Assembly (NCBI RefSeq): GCF_000321225.1
Contig: NW_004452099.1
Coordinates: 221,971-285,970, forward strand
Length of the DNA: 64,000 nucleotides
Direction: 5' to 3'
Source of the DNA: Odobenus rosmarus divergens
Lineage: Eukaryota > Chordata > Mammalia > Carnivora > Odobenidae
In this document: positions 12,364 to 22,520 of the stretch, piece by piece
How positions within the stretch are numbered: the first letter of the stretch is position 1
How the letters are laid out: every line of letters begins with the position of its first letter
The notes under the pieces: generated by a model
Seen by the model: the letters and a program-made list of their open reading frames with translations, nothing else
Databases searched by the model: none
Told to the model about the DNA's origin: nothing
Translations under genes and position numbers: made by a program

Positions 12364-12569
12364 TTTTTAAAGATTTCATCTATTCATTTGAGAGAGAGAG
12401 CTAGAGGGTGTGTGAGAGCACAGGAGGCAGGGGGAGGGGCAACAGAGGGAGAGGGAGAAGCAGGCTTCCCACTGAGCAGCGAGCCAGATATGGGGCTCCA
12501 TCCCAGGACCCCAGGATCATGACCTAAGCCTAAGGCAGACACTTAACTGACTGAGCCACCCAGGCCCTT
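12364..12569 (-). mobile_element. CAN SINE
   Basis: Reverse-strand SINE with an 18-bp target-site duplication ATACTTAGAAATATCCTT at 12346-12363 and 12570-12587. The head has lost a few bases (CAGGCCC instead of CAGGCGCCC). Confidence 0.95.
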
Positions 12570-12587
12570 ATACTTAGAAATATCCTT

Positions 12588-13310
12588 AAAGATCATGAAG
12601 TCCTCCTGGCTTTGTTTGTGTTTCTCTGGGACACAGACTACAGACATGAATCCAGTTTCCCCATGACTGACCCTTGATGTTCTTTTATTTTGACCAAATA
12701 TAAAAGAGAAAAATAAATAAATCTTATATGCCTAAGTCATTTTATTTTCAAGAATAAATATAATTTGCATCCATTATATGAAAGAAAGAGGATAACAATG
12801 AACAGAGGAAGCTTTGGGAAGTTCTGAGGAAACTATACAGACACCCTGAAAAGAGAACAGAGGTATGACCTTAAACATATTTTAGTCTTCACTGAATACT
12901 TTTTTGCCTCTAGCCCCTGAGGTACAATAGAAACATCCTGGGATTTTTTAACAAATAAATTAAAGTCTCAGTTTGAGAAAGGATCAAACTGATTTGGGAA
13001 AGGAGAAAAACTATCTGGTACTTCTTATCCAAGTTAACCTACTAGTTGCAACTTCAGAGAGTGCAAAAAAAAAAAAATCATTTATAATGGTAAAAAGATT
13101 TGATGCATCTTAAGTTCTAAAAAAAAAAAATCTCAAGCTATTTTTTAAAAAAGTGTTTTCATTTTTTGAAAACAAAATATTCCAAATGAAGTTTAATCTT
13201 AATAGTTTCGTAGTTTATTTTCTTGTTTGGTCAGAAACTTATTTCTTATCTACACAACACTTAGTTTATACTTCTAATTTTTATTTCCATTTTTTCAATA
13301 TTCTAGGCTT
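12588..13310. other. Unique sequence
   Basis: Two A-runs (13065-13078, 13121-13130). No element or gene recognised. Confidence 0.45.
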
Positions 13311-13323
13311 CAACTTAATATAT

Positions 13324-13519
13324 ATTTTTTAAAGATTTTATTTATTTATTTGACAGAGAGACACACAGCGAGAGAGGGAACACAAGCAGGGGGAGTGGGA
13401 AAGGGAGAAGTAGGCTTCCCGAGGAGCAGGGAGCCCTATGCGGGGCTTGATCCCAGGATCCTGGGATCATGACCTGAGCGGAAGGCAGACACTTAACCAA
13501 CTGAGCCACCCAGGCGCCC
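13324..13519 (-). mobile_element. CAN SINE
   Basis: Reverse-strand copy of the subtype with GACACACAGCGAGAGAGGG in its CT/GA region. The 13-bp duplication CAACTTAATATAT is at 13311-13323 and 13520-13532. Confidence 0.95.
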
Positions 13520-13532
13520 CAACTTAATATAT

Positions 13533-14365
13533 TGAAGCTGCAATACTTCAAAGCAATTCTGATGCTAACCACCTCTGGAGTTTGGTAGAATGCACAAGTT
13601 AAGGACATATTACCCTAAAAGACTATTCCCTTTTCAGATGTCAGCTGCAGGTTTAAGAGTCCCCAGTCCACCTGCTCTTATAAACAACTGGGGGTGTTTT
13701 GATCCCCTCAGTTTCAATAATTTGATAGAAAGAAACCAAACTCAGGAAAGCACTATATTAATGATGACAGTTTTATTTAAAAGGATACAAATCAGGAGCT
13801 GGCAAATGAAGAAACACAAAGGACATGATCAGGGAGAATTCCAAACAAGGAGTTTCTGTATCTTCTCCTCATGGAATCAGGACACATTCTGAATCTGAGA
13901 ACTTGGGGGCAAGCTGGAATTACGAATAGCCATTCCTTTGAGGGGAGGATAAACCACTCGTTCTGTGGAAAATTGATTTTAAGGTAGCTACTCCTGATAC
14001 GGTGGAAACTCCATTCCTCAGATAATTTCCAGGTAAGCCAGAGAAGACTCTGCATTTACTCTTTAATCCTATTGGCTGCCACACTTAACATATTCATTTT
14101 TTCTCAAATAAAGTCAAACTAACACCTTTGAGATGCATTAATTTATCAAGGCATTCAGACCCCAGGTTGATGAAAGCTTTGACCTCTTCAGCAGGTGGTT
14201 TTCACTGTAAGTCTGGATATTGGCATACAAGTGGCAAATGGGTTTAAGAGATATAGTGAAAGATTATAAGCCAGATTTAGAAGTGTTTTACATTACACAT
14301 ACCAACATTTCATTGGTCAGAAGCAAGGAAACCGGTTTGGTAAAGAGGAAGCCAGCCTCTGTAAA
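13533..14365. other. Unique sequence
   Basis: Moderate GC. Two overlapping frames, 13590-13892 (+) and 13792-14055 (-), have no domain signature and no splice context, so I treat them as chance frames. Confidence 0.45.
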
Positions 14366-15075
14366 TCCATTATCTAAGGCTACATCACAAATTATCCCTA
14401 AAAGTAGCAGCTTAAAAACAAAACAACAACAAAAACAACAACAACAACAAAAAACATAAATATCTATTATATCACAGCTTCTGTGGGTCAGGAATCTGGG
14501 ACCAGCTTAGCTGGGCCCTCTGGTTCAGAATCTTTCATGAGGTTTCAATTAATCAGTCAGCCAGGACCCTAGTCATCTCAAGACTCCTGTGGGAGAGATT
14601 CACTTATGGGTCTTGATATCTGCCTCTGAGTATACACACATGGACCTTTCCAAAGGGCTGTCGCAAGACAAGGCACCTGACTTCCTCAAGTAGAAGCAAT
14701 TTAAGAGACAACTAGAGTGACTGACATGGAAGGAGGAAGTCACAGTCTTTATATAATCTAATTTCAGAGGAAAAAAAATCCCACCACTTTTTCCATATTA
14801 TATTCATTAAAAGCATGTTAATATGTCCAGCTCACATGCAAGAAGAGGGGATTACATATGTTCTGAAATGTACATCCTTTTGAGAAGTATTTGCAGAGAA
14901 CCTGTTTTATATATATATGACCAGTTAAGGAAAAGGATGTGATTAAATAAAAGAAGGAGGAGAAGAAATAATTACAAAATACCACGAATAGTAAAGACAG
15001 AAATTTAAGTTCTCATCAGATCTAAAACACTTCTTTTGTGTTTAATCTTAGAGGCTGCCTACCATACTTTGCCAC
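14366..15075 (+). mobile_element. Ancient mammalian interspersed repeat, family unresolved
   Basis: Phrases such as GTGGGTCAGGAATCTGGGA, CTTAGCTGGGCCCTCTGG and, at the far end, CTTAGAGGCTGCCTACCA match a widespread old mammalian repeat (LTR or old L1 3' end type). I recognise the family by these phrases but cannot name it safely. About 160 bases in the interior (14885-15045) do not fit and may be an insertion or heavy decay. A related fragment lies at 27985-28215. Confidence 0.55.
14417..14456 (+). repeat. (CAA)n microsatellite
   Basis: AACAACAACAACAAC-type run inside the ancient repeat, at the usual ...TTAAAACAACA start of that family. Confidence 0.88.
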
Positions 15076-15112
15076 AAGAGTTACATTACAATATAAGAAA
15101 TTCATCCATTTC

Positions 15113-15307
15113 TTTTTAAAAAAATTTTTTTTTAATTTATTTGACAGAGAGAGACAGCGAGAGCAGGAACATAAGCAGGGGGAGTGGGAGAGAGAAAAGC
15201 AGGCTTCCCGCTGAGCAGGGAGCCCGATGTGGGGCTCGATCCCAGGACCCTGGGATCATGACCTGAGCTTAAGGCAGACGCTTAACGACTGAGCCACCCA
15301 GGTGCCC
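15113..15307 (-). mobile_element. CAN SINE
   Basis: Reverse-strand copy with the perfect 16-bp duplication GAAATTCATCCATTTC at 15097-15112 and 15308-15323. Confidence 0.96.
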
Positions 15308-16086
15308 GAAATTCATCCATTTCATATTGTTACAAATGAGCCATATATATAAAGTATGTCACTCAACATAATCCCCTAACCTTAATGACAAGGAATGGGA
15401 AACTATGTATGGTAATTAGTTGAGAGAAGTGAGAAATTCTTTATATATCTCAAAATATGCTGAGTAAAAAATGTACTAAAAGGGTGGTGAAAATTAAAGA
15501 GAAGAATTTTATTGTAAACCTATATAAAATTATCTTAAAATTCATTTCATTGAATAAAAAATAAATTTTAGTCAATAATGTTGGGTGGGTTCATTTCTAG
15601 GTTTTCTATTCTGTTCCACTGATCTTCAACAAAGCAGGAAACAATATCCAACGGGAAAAAGACAGTCTCTTCAACAAATGGTGTTGCGAAAACTAGACAG
15701 CAACATGCAAAAGAATGAAACTAGACCACTTTCTTAAACCAAACACAAAAAGAAGTTCAAATTGGATGAAAGACCTAAAGGCAAAGCAAGAAACCATTAA
15801 AATTCTAGAGGAGAACACAGGCAGTAACTTTGGCCGTAGCAATTTCTTTCTAAGTATGTATACTGAGGCAGGGGAAACAAAAGAAAAATAAACTATTGGA
15901 ACTTCATCAAAATAAAAAGCTTCTGCACAGTAAAGGAAACAGTCAAAAACACTAAAGGGCAACCTACAGAATGGGAGAAAATATTTGCAAATGACATACG
16001 TGATAAAAGGTTAGTATCAAAAATATATAAAGGACTGAGAAAACGCAACACCCCAAAAATGAATAATTCAATTAAAAATTGGGCAG

Positions 16087-16301
16087 GGGAGCCTGGGTGG
16101 CTCAGTTGATTAAGTATTCAACTCTTGGTTTTGGCTTAGGTCATGATCTCAGTGAGATCCAGCCCCCTGTAGGGCTCCACACTCAGCACAGAATCTGCTT
16201 GGGATTCTTTCCCCCTCCTTCTCCATACTCCACTACTCCTCCCCCTGTGCACTCTCTCTCTCTCTCTCTCTCTCAAATAAATAAATAAATAAATAAAATC
16301 T
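16087..16301 (+). mobile_element. CAN SINE (older subtype) inside L1 ORF2
   Basis: Forward-strand copy with the older body CAACTCTTGGTTTTGGCTTA, a (TC)n run at 16255-16274 and an (AAAT)n tail. The duplication TTAAAAATTGGGCAG at 16072-16086 and 16302-16316 is L1 ORF2 sequence, which proves insertion into the L1. Confidence 0.96.
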
Positions 16302-16754
16302 TTAAAAATTGGGCAGAAGACATGAATAGATATTTCTCCAAAGAAGACATGCAGATGACCAACAGACACATGAAAAGATACTCAACATTGTTGACCATCA
16401 GGGAAATATAAATCAAAACTATAATGAGATATCACATCACACCCCTCAGAATGGCTAAAATACAAGAAACAATAGGTGTTGACAGATGAGGAGAAAGGGG
16501 AACCTCCTACACTGTTGGTGGGAATGCAAACTGGTGCAGCCACTCTGGAAAACAGTATGGAGTTTCCTCAAAAAATTAAAAATAGAACTACTTTATGATC
16601 CAGCAATTATACTACTAGCTGTTTACCCAAAGAATACAAAAATACTAATTCAAAGCGATACATACCTGGATGATTATAGCAGCATTATTAACATAGCCAA
16701 ATTGTTGTCAACAGCCCAAATGTCCAACAACTGATGAAAGGATAAAGAAGAGGA

Positions 16755-16756
<2 letters not shown>

Positions 16757-16800
<44 letters not shown>

Positions 16801-16820
16801 TACATACACACACACACAAT
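16757..16820. repeat. (TA)n(CA)n microsatellite in L1
   Basis: About 30 bases of TA followed by mixed TACA/CA, replacing the short TATATA normally found before ATGGAATATTA in L1 ORF2. It expanded after insertion. Confidence 0.92.
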
Positions 16821-17205
16821 GGAATATTATTCAGCCATAAAGAGACTAAAATCTTGCCATCTGCAACAACAGGGATGGACTACAATGTAAAATGCTGAAG
16901 TCGGTCAGAGAAAGACAAACACCATATGATTTCACTCATATGTGGAATTTAAGAAACAAAACAAATGAGCATAAGGGAAAAAGAGAGCGAGAAGCAAACC
17001 AAGAAACAGACTCTTCACTATAGAGAACAAACTGATGGTTACCAAAGGGGAGGTGGGTGGGAGGATGGGTGAAATATGTGATGGGGATTAAGGAGTGTAC
17101 TTGTGATGAGTACCAGGTGCTGTATGGAAGTGTCGAATCACTATAGTGTACACTTGAAGCTAATATTATACTGTATGTTAACTGGAATTTAAAGAAAAAA
17201 TTATT

Positions 17206-17402
17206 ATTTTTTTAAGATTTTATTTATTTATTTGACAGAGAGAAACACAGCGAGAGAGGGAACACAAGCAGGGAGAGTGGGAGAGGGAGAAGCAGTCTCC
17301 CCGCTGAGCAGGGAGCCTGATGCGGGGCTCGATCCCAGGACCCTGGGATCATCACCTGAGCCGAAGGCAAATGCTTAATGACTGAGCCACCCAGGTGCCC
17401 CC
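17206..17402 (-). mobile_element. CAN SINE in the L1 A-tail
   Basis: Reverse-strand SINE with duplication AGAAAAAATTATT at 17193-17205 and 17403-17415. The A-rich tail of the L1 served as target. Confidence 0.95.
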
Positions 17403-17434
17403 AGAAAAAATTATTTTTAAAAAATGAATGTTGG

Positions 17435-18104
17435 ATAGAATTCTCTTAGGTCGAAAATTTTGTTTTATGTTCATGTTTTGCAATTTCCAGGATCCAACTT
17501 TAGTTTTTAATTATAAACGACTGCAGGTGGTTTGGAAAATACACGAAGCCACAAAGAGAGTTTTGTAATATTGTTTAAACTAGAATATTTGGTTTAAAAA
17601 CAGAAAAAGTATAAAAATAATAAATCAAGCAATAAGTTTATCTTAAATTCTATTGTATACCTAGTAATTAATAAGCAAAATTTATGAACTGTTTACATAT
17701 CTTACATAGCTTTGCTTTGTTATGTTTCTCAGTTACTAAAAAGTTTTGACCAAAATTATGGTCTTGAGAAAGATAATGTTTAAAATTTTAAATAAATTCA
17801 ATTACAAGAAGAACCTATGTATTTTTTTCCTTTTAATAGAAGATACAACAAAGATGTTTGCTGCTCCTGATACAGTACAGTGTAAGGGTTGACTACATCT
17901 TAAGTGAGTACTTTGCTTTAAAACTCATTGGTAAGCTAACCCAAACTCTTTGTTTAGTTCACCAGGTTGTAAATCCATCTCACTGATAGTAAATGTATTT
18001 TTCCTGGAAACCCAATAAACAAAGTTTTCTATATTCAAGTGGTTTACTTTATATTTTTCTTTAATTAATAATGAGTTATTACCTAAAAGAAACATTTCTA
18101 GTGA
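17435..18104. other. Unique AT-rich sequence
   Basis: No repeat or gene recognised. Confidence 0.45.
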
Positions 18105-18122
18105 TATGCTTGCATTTTTTAA

Positions 18123-19116
18123 TTATTATGTTCAGTTAGCTAACATATAGTACATCATTAGTTTTTTTTTATTATTTTATTATGTTACGTTAATCACCAT
18201 ACATTACATCATTAGTTTTTGATGCAGTGTTCCATGATTCATTGTTTGCATATAACACCCAGTGCTCCATTCAGTACATGCCTTCTTTAATACCCATCAC
18301 CAGGCTAACCCATCCCCCACCCCCCTCCCCTCTAGAACCCTCAGTTTGTTTCTCAGAGTCCATAGTCTCTCATGGTTCGTCTCCCCCTCCGATTTCCCCC
18401 CCTTCATTTTTCCCTTCCTACTATGTTCTTCTTCTTTTTTTTTTAACATATAATGTATTATTAGTTTCAGAGGTACAGATATGTGATTCAACAGTCTTCC
18501 CCATTCACAGAGCTCACCATAGCACATACCCTCCCCAATGTCTATCACCCAGCCCCCCATCCCTCCCACCCACCACCGCTCCAGCAACCCTCAGTTTGTC
18601 TCCTGAGATTAAGAATTCTTCATATCAGTTAGATCATATGATACATGTCTTTCTCTGATTGACTTATTTCAGTCAGCATAATACCTTCCAGTTCCGTCCA
18701 CGTCACTGCCAATGGCAAGATTTCATTCCTTTTGATGGCTGCATAATATTCCATTGTATATATATACCACCTCTTTTTTATCCATTCATCTGTCATTGGA
18801 CATTTTGGCTCTTTCCATAGTTTGGCTATTGTGGACATTGCTGCTATAAACATCGGGGTGCACATACCCCTTGAGACATCATTAGTTTTTGATGTAGTGT
18901 TCAACGATTCATTAGTTGCATATAACACCCACTGCTCATCACAACATGTGCCCTCCTTAATACCCATCAACCAGTTACCCCATCCCCCAACCCCTCTCCC
19001 TTCTGTAACCTTAGTTTTTTTCCCGGAGTCCAGAGTCTTTCCTGGTTTGTCTCCCTCTCTGATTTCTTCCCATTCAGTTTTCCCTCCCTTCCCCTGTGGT
19101 CCTCCAAGCTATTCCT
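18123..19116 (-). mobile_element. Outer (older) LINE-1 3' end, split by a younger L1
   Basis: The two halves, 18123-18166 and about 18891-19116, join into one reverse-strand L1 3' UTR of the single-module type seen at 5.4 kb. The 18-bp target-site duplication TATGCTTGCATTTTTTAA lies at 18105-18122 and 19117-19134 and frames the whole nest. Confidence 0.93.
18167..18875 (-). mobile_element. Inner (younger) LINE-1, 5'-truncated, two-module 3' UTR
   Basis: Reverse-strand L1 starting at its 3' end with TTATTATGTTACGTTAATCA-like sequence. Module 2 of the 3' UTR spans about 18167-18432, module 1 about 18437-18620, and ORF2 C-terminal codons run to 18875. Its duplication ACATCATTAGTTTTT at 18152-18166 and 18876-18890 is sequence of the outer L1. 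It has the same ~85-base deletion in module 1 as the L1 at position 1. Confidence 0.94.
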
Positions 19117-19134
19117 TATGCTTGCATTTTTTAA

Positions 19135-20749
19135 GAGAGAGCTCAAGTAGATGTTTCACAACTCAAAGATGTAAACACATGAGCATTAATTAATGGATTT
19201 TTCCTGTGAGTACATTACAAAAAGAAAAGATGAGAAGATCCATGAGTTATAAGACAACATTTTTGAGTAGACAAAAAGTTTGACTGAATAGTGAGTGTGA
19301 TTTATAAGGTACAGGAACATTTACCCCAAAAGCACATACTTAATCAAATGATTACAATGCAGATAATTCTACTTCAAGTTATGCATTTATTTCTAAATTT
19401 CCATGCTATGAAGGCATAACTTCACAACATTAAGTCATTCTACCTATGGTTAGTGGCATACTGGTAAATGCTTAACAACTATTTATCTGAGAAAAAAATA
19501 GCTCATAATTCCAACTTGCAACACTTGTCAATTTCTGGAGTGTAAATATCCTCACCATGGTTTATTTCAAGATACTAACATGAGGTCATTGAAGGCAGAG
19601 TTGAGAAGAAATGTGAAGTAGCACACCATTATATAGTAGTTCCAATACAAAAATATTTGTATACATCTTCAAGAATATAGATAATAGTAGAATGTAGTAA
19701 GATAATAGGGAAGTCTTGACTTTTGAATATTTATTTTGCTTTTAATATAATTAATTTAATTGTAACTTTGTATTTTAGTTTTTGATAATGTCTACCTTCA
19801 AAAATCAGTTTGCAAAGTTCTTAAAAAAATTAGCAATCCACTCATCTGAGCAAGTATGGGTCAGCTCCAACTCACTACTGACAGTAATTCATTTTGAGAT
19901 ATTCATTTATAATAGGGGACAGTGACACCAAGTGTGTAAATCAGGAGAAAGGGGCAAAAAGAAAGATTGATTTGGTGATAATAATGAAGTGCACAGAAAT
20001 GAATTGTCTTTTAGAATATTTCATAGAATTGCCTAACACAGCAACTTGGAATGGGCACTATTTACAGTGGTAATACAAATAAGCCATTCTTGTATAAATT
20101 TTATTTTAGCATTTTAATCCATCAATCCATTAAGTAAAATTTATAGGAAATTTGCTATAGAAGCACCATTCATTCTCATATGTACCAACATTTTCTAACT
20201 GTTCTTTATTATTAGATATCAACCACATCTTGACACACCCTTTTATGAATGGCTAAATTCAATGATTCGTAAATTAATGCAATTAACAATATCCCTAATA
20301 TATATCCCCTTATTATATTTCTTTTTTTCTAAAGCTCAATAACAGGTTTATATTGTTTTAGGATGAAAGCTTGCAAATATGTTTTTTCTGTTATGAATAC
20401 AAATCTTTTTTTTATAAATACAGTTTTCTATTATGAATCTAGATCTTGGAAAACTAAGGTGACCAATAGGCTTCTTGTCAATGATTTTTTACAATACATG
20501 ATCATAATTCACACATTCTCTTAATTTAAAATTTGATAGAGCCAAATAAGAAAATTATTAAAATCAAATCATTTTGAACTTTGTGCTCAAATATATTGTA
20601 GGGAAAGTAATTGTGAAATGAAACTTATTTGGTTCCATTTTTCTTTAGAGTTGAAATAATTATATTTTAATATATAATATATCCAATGTAAAAATATTAA
20701 ATTATTTGTAAATAGCAACATTCAAGTAATATTTAAAAATTTGTTGAAT
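19135..20749. other. Unique AT-rich sequence with a small local duplication
   Basis: No interspersed element. Two similar units, 20381-20407 and 20423-20447 (both TTATGAATNNAGATCTT-like), form a diverged tandem duplication with a period near 42 bases. Confidence 0.5.
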
Positions 20750-20805
20750 TCAAAAACTAATGATGTAATGTATGGTGATTAACATAACAATAAAAAATTA
20801 TTTAA
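20750..20805 (+). mobile_element. Minimal LINE-1 insertion: last ~55 bases of 3' UTR
   Basis: The stretch CAAAAACTAATGATGTAATG through GATTAACATAACAATAAAAA equals the extreme 3' end of the carnivore L1 at 1100-1160 and 34760-34817. TGTTGAAT on both sides (20742-20749 and 20813-20820) is a likely target-site duplication, so this is an extremely 5'-truncated insertion. Confidence 0.85.
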
Positions 20806-20876
20806 AAAAATATGTTGAATGATGAAATTAATGTTCATGTTTCCTTGAGAACTACTTACTCTGGAAATTTTATCTT

Positions 20877-21067
20877 TTTTTTAAGATTGTTATTTATTTA
20901 TTGAGAGAGAGAGAATGGTAGAGAGAGAGCATGAGAGGGAGGAAGGTCAGAGGGAGAAGCAGACTCCCTGCTGAGCAGGGAGCCCGACGCGGGACTTAAT
21001 CCTGGGACTCCAGGATCATGACCTGAGCCGAAGGCAGTCGCTTAACCACCTGAGCCCCCCAGGCACC
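20877..21067 (-). mobile_element. CAN SINE
   Basis: Reverse-strand copy with duplication CTGGAAATTTTATCTT at 20861-20876 and 21068-21083. Confidence 0.96.
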
Positions 21068-21459
21068 CTGGAAATTTTATCTTACTGATGATCCTGCCTT
21101 TCAGCAAACTTGCACTCAATAGTTTTACATTCATCTCTGAAGTAGGAGAGAAAGGTCACACTTACTGTTTTTCTTTTACCATTGAATATTTAGTCTTTTC
21201 TCTCAGATATGTGTGCCTCTTATTTGGTTCCATTTCTTGGTATTTTGTTAATTTCTCCAAATCTTTAAAATATGAGCTTAGTAACTGCAAGGGGGTCAAG
21301 ATGACAACATAGGAAGATCCTGAACTCAACTTCTCCCATGGACACAACAAATTTAAAACTACATATAGAGGTGAATTCCTCTGAAAAAAACTTGAAAACT
21401 AGATAAACAGAGCCTCCATAACAACAGATGAAAGGACAGTGTCAAAACCAAGTATGAGG

Positions 21460-21581
21460 AGGGCACCTGGCTGGTTCAGTGGGTAGAAGACCGGTCTCTT
21501 GATCTCAGAGTCATGAGTTTGAGCCTCCCAGTGGGTTAGAGATCACCTAAATAAATAAAAAAAGAAAGAAAGAAAGAAAGA
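21460..21581 (+). mobile_element. Short CAN-type SINE without CT-rich middle
   Basis: Forward-strand GGGCACCTGGCTGGTTCAG head with GACCGGTCTCTTGATCTCAG and TCATGAGTTTGAGCC, then directly an A-rich (AAAG)n tail. It is the short, tRNA-only form of the carnivore SINE. It interrupts the L1 5' UTR, which resumes at GCATGTAGGAGAGGCAGG. AGTATGAGGA/AGCATGTAGGA are likely duplication remnants. Confidence 0.85.
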
Positions 21582-21832
21582 GCATGTAGGAGAGGCAGGC
21601 ACGTGGTCTCACCAAAAAGAAAAAAAAAAAAAAAGGATGGTGAACAAGAAATGGGAGGATATAAAATATGCAGAACTTTTCCTTGAGAACTGAAGGGTCT
21701 GTGCTCCAAGTTAGGCGGGCCAACCCCTAGATCCCTCACATGTGAGACAAATCCCCAAAATACATAGCTTTGAAAACAATGGGGTTTATATCCAGTAAAA
21801 CCATAGAACTATAGGTAAAGGAGTCCATTCTT

Positions 21833-22027
21833 TTTTTTTAAGATTTTATTTATTTATTTGAGAGAGAGAGAGAATGAGAGATAGAGAGCACGAGAGGGAA
21901 GAGGGTCAGAGGGAGAAGCAGACTCCCTGCTGAGCAGGGAGCCTGATGTGGGATGCGATCCCGGGACTCCAGGATCATGACCTGAGCTGAAGGCAGTCGC
22001 TTAACCAACTGAGCCACCCAGGCACCT
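21833..22027 (-). mobile_element. CAN SINE in old L1 5' UTR
   Basis: Reverse-strand copy with duplication AAGGAGTCCATTCTT at 21818-21832 and 22028-22042, inside the 5'-UTR phrase ACTCCATTCTTAAAG. Confidence 0.95.
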
Positions 22028-22374
22028 AAGGAGTCCATTCTTAAAGGGCTCACACAAAGATTCACTTGCCTAGGACCAAGCACTAGTTTGAAAAGTGCAT
22101 GGACCATATACTAGACCGTCTTACTAATGTTAAAGCATCTGCCAGAGAGGCAGTAGCTCTTTGGGAATGGAGACACTGGCATGTGCCATTTCTGCAATCT
22201 TGTTCTAACTCACAAATGCCAGCACTGGTGGGTGCCATTTTGGAACTCTCTTTCTAAACTGTTAGCACTGGACGGCATGCCTTCATAAGGGCCCAGCCCT
22301 AACCTGCACCAGAACCCTCTGTCACAGCTGGGCTGAGTGAAAGCCCTGTCCAACCCTCCTGCTGCCTGCAAGAG

Positions 22375-22520
22375 ATTCACTTCAGAAGTAGATACACAGA
22401 CTGAAAGTGAAGGAATGGAGAAAGATGTCCCACGCAAATGGAAAAAAGAGAAAGCTGGTATAGCTTTACTCATATCATGCAAAATAGACGTTAAAATGAA
22501 GACTGTAATGAGAGACAAAG
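22375..22520 (+). mobile_element. L1 ORF2 fragment between two 5'-UTR-like blocks
   Basis: Reads like the reverse-transcriptase part of ORF2 (ACACAGACTGAAAGTGAAGG, then CTCATATCATGCAAAATAGA and GTAATGAGAGACAAAGAAGG). This belongs thousands of bases downstream of a 5' UTR, so it marks a rearrangement or an internal deletion of a first L1. Confidence 0.75.

Larger units (their letters stand above)
15585..17426 (+). mobile_element. LINE-1, 5'-truncated with 5' inversion, carrying two SINEs
   Basis: From about 15628 the plus strand reads ORF2 C-terminal sequence and then an A-rich 3' end near 17190 and 17416-17426. The first ~45 bases (15585-15630; TCTATTCTGTTCCACTGATC) are ORF2 sequence in the opposite orientation, taken from just upstream of where the forward part starts. 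This is the signature of twin-primed L1 integration. AATGTTGG at 15577-15584 and 17427-17434 is the probable target-site duplication. A SINE at 16087-16301 splits ORF2 and another at 17206-17402 sits in the tail. ORF2 is broken by stops and indels. Confidence 0.9.

Noticed and set aside
18227..18658. 143-codon open frame on the plus strand
   Set aside because: Antisense of L1 3' UTR and ORF2, i.e. a shadow of the mobile element.
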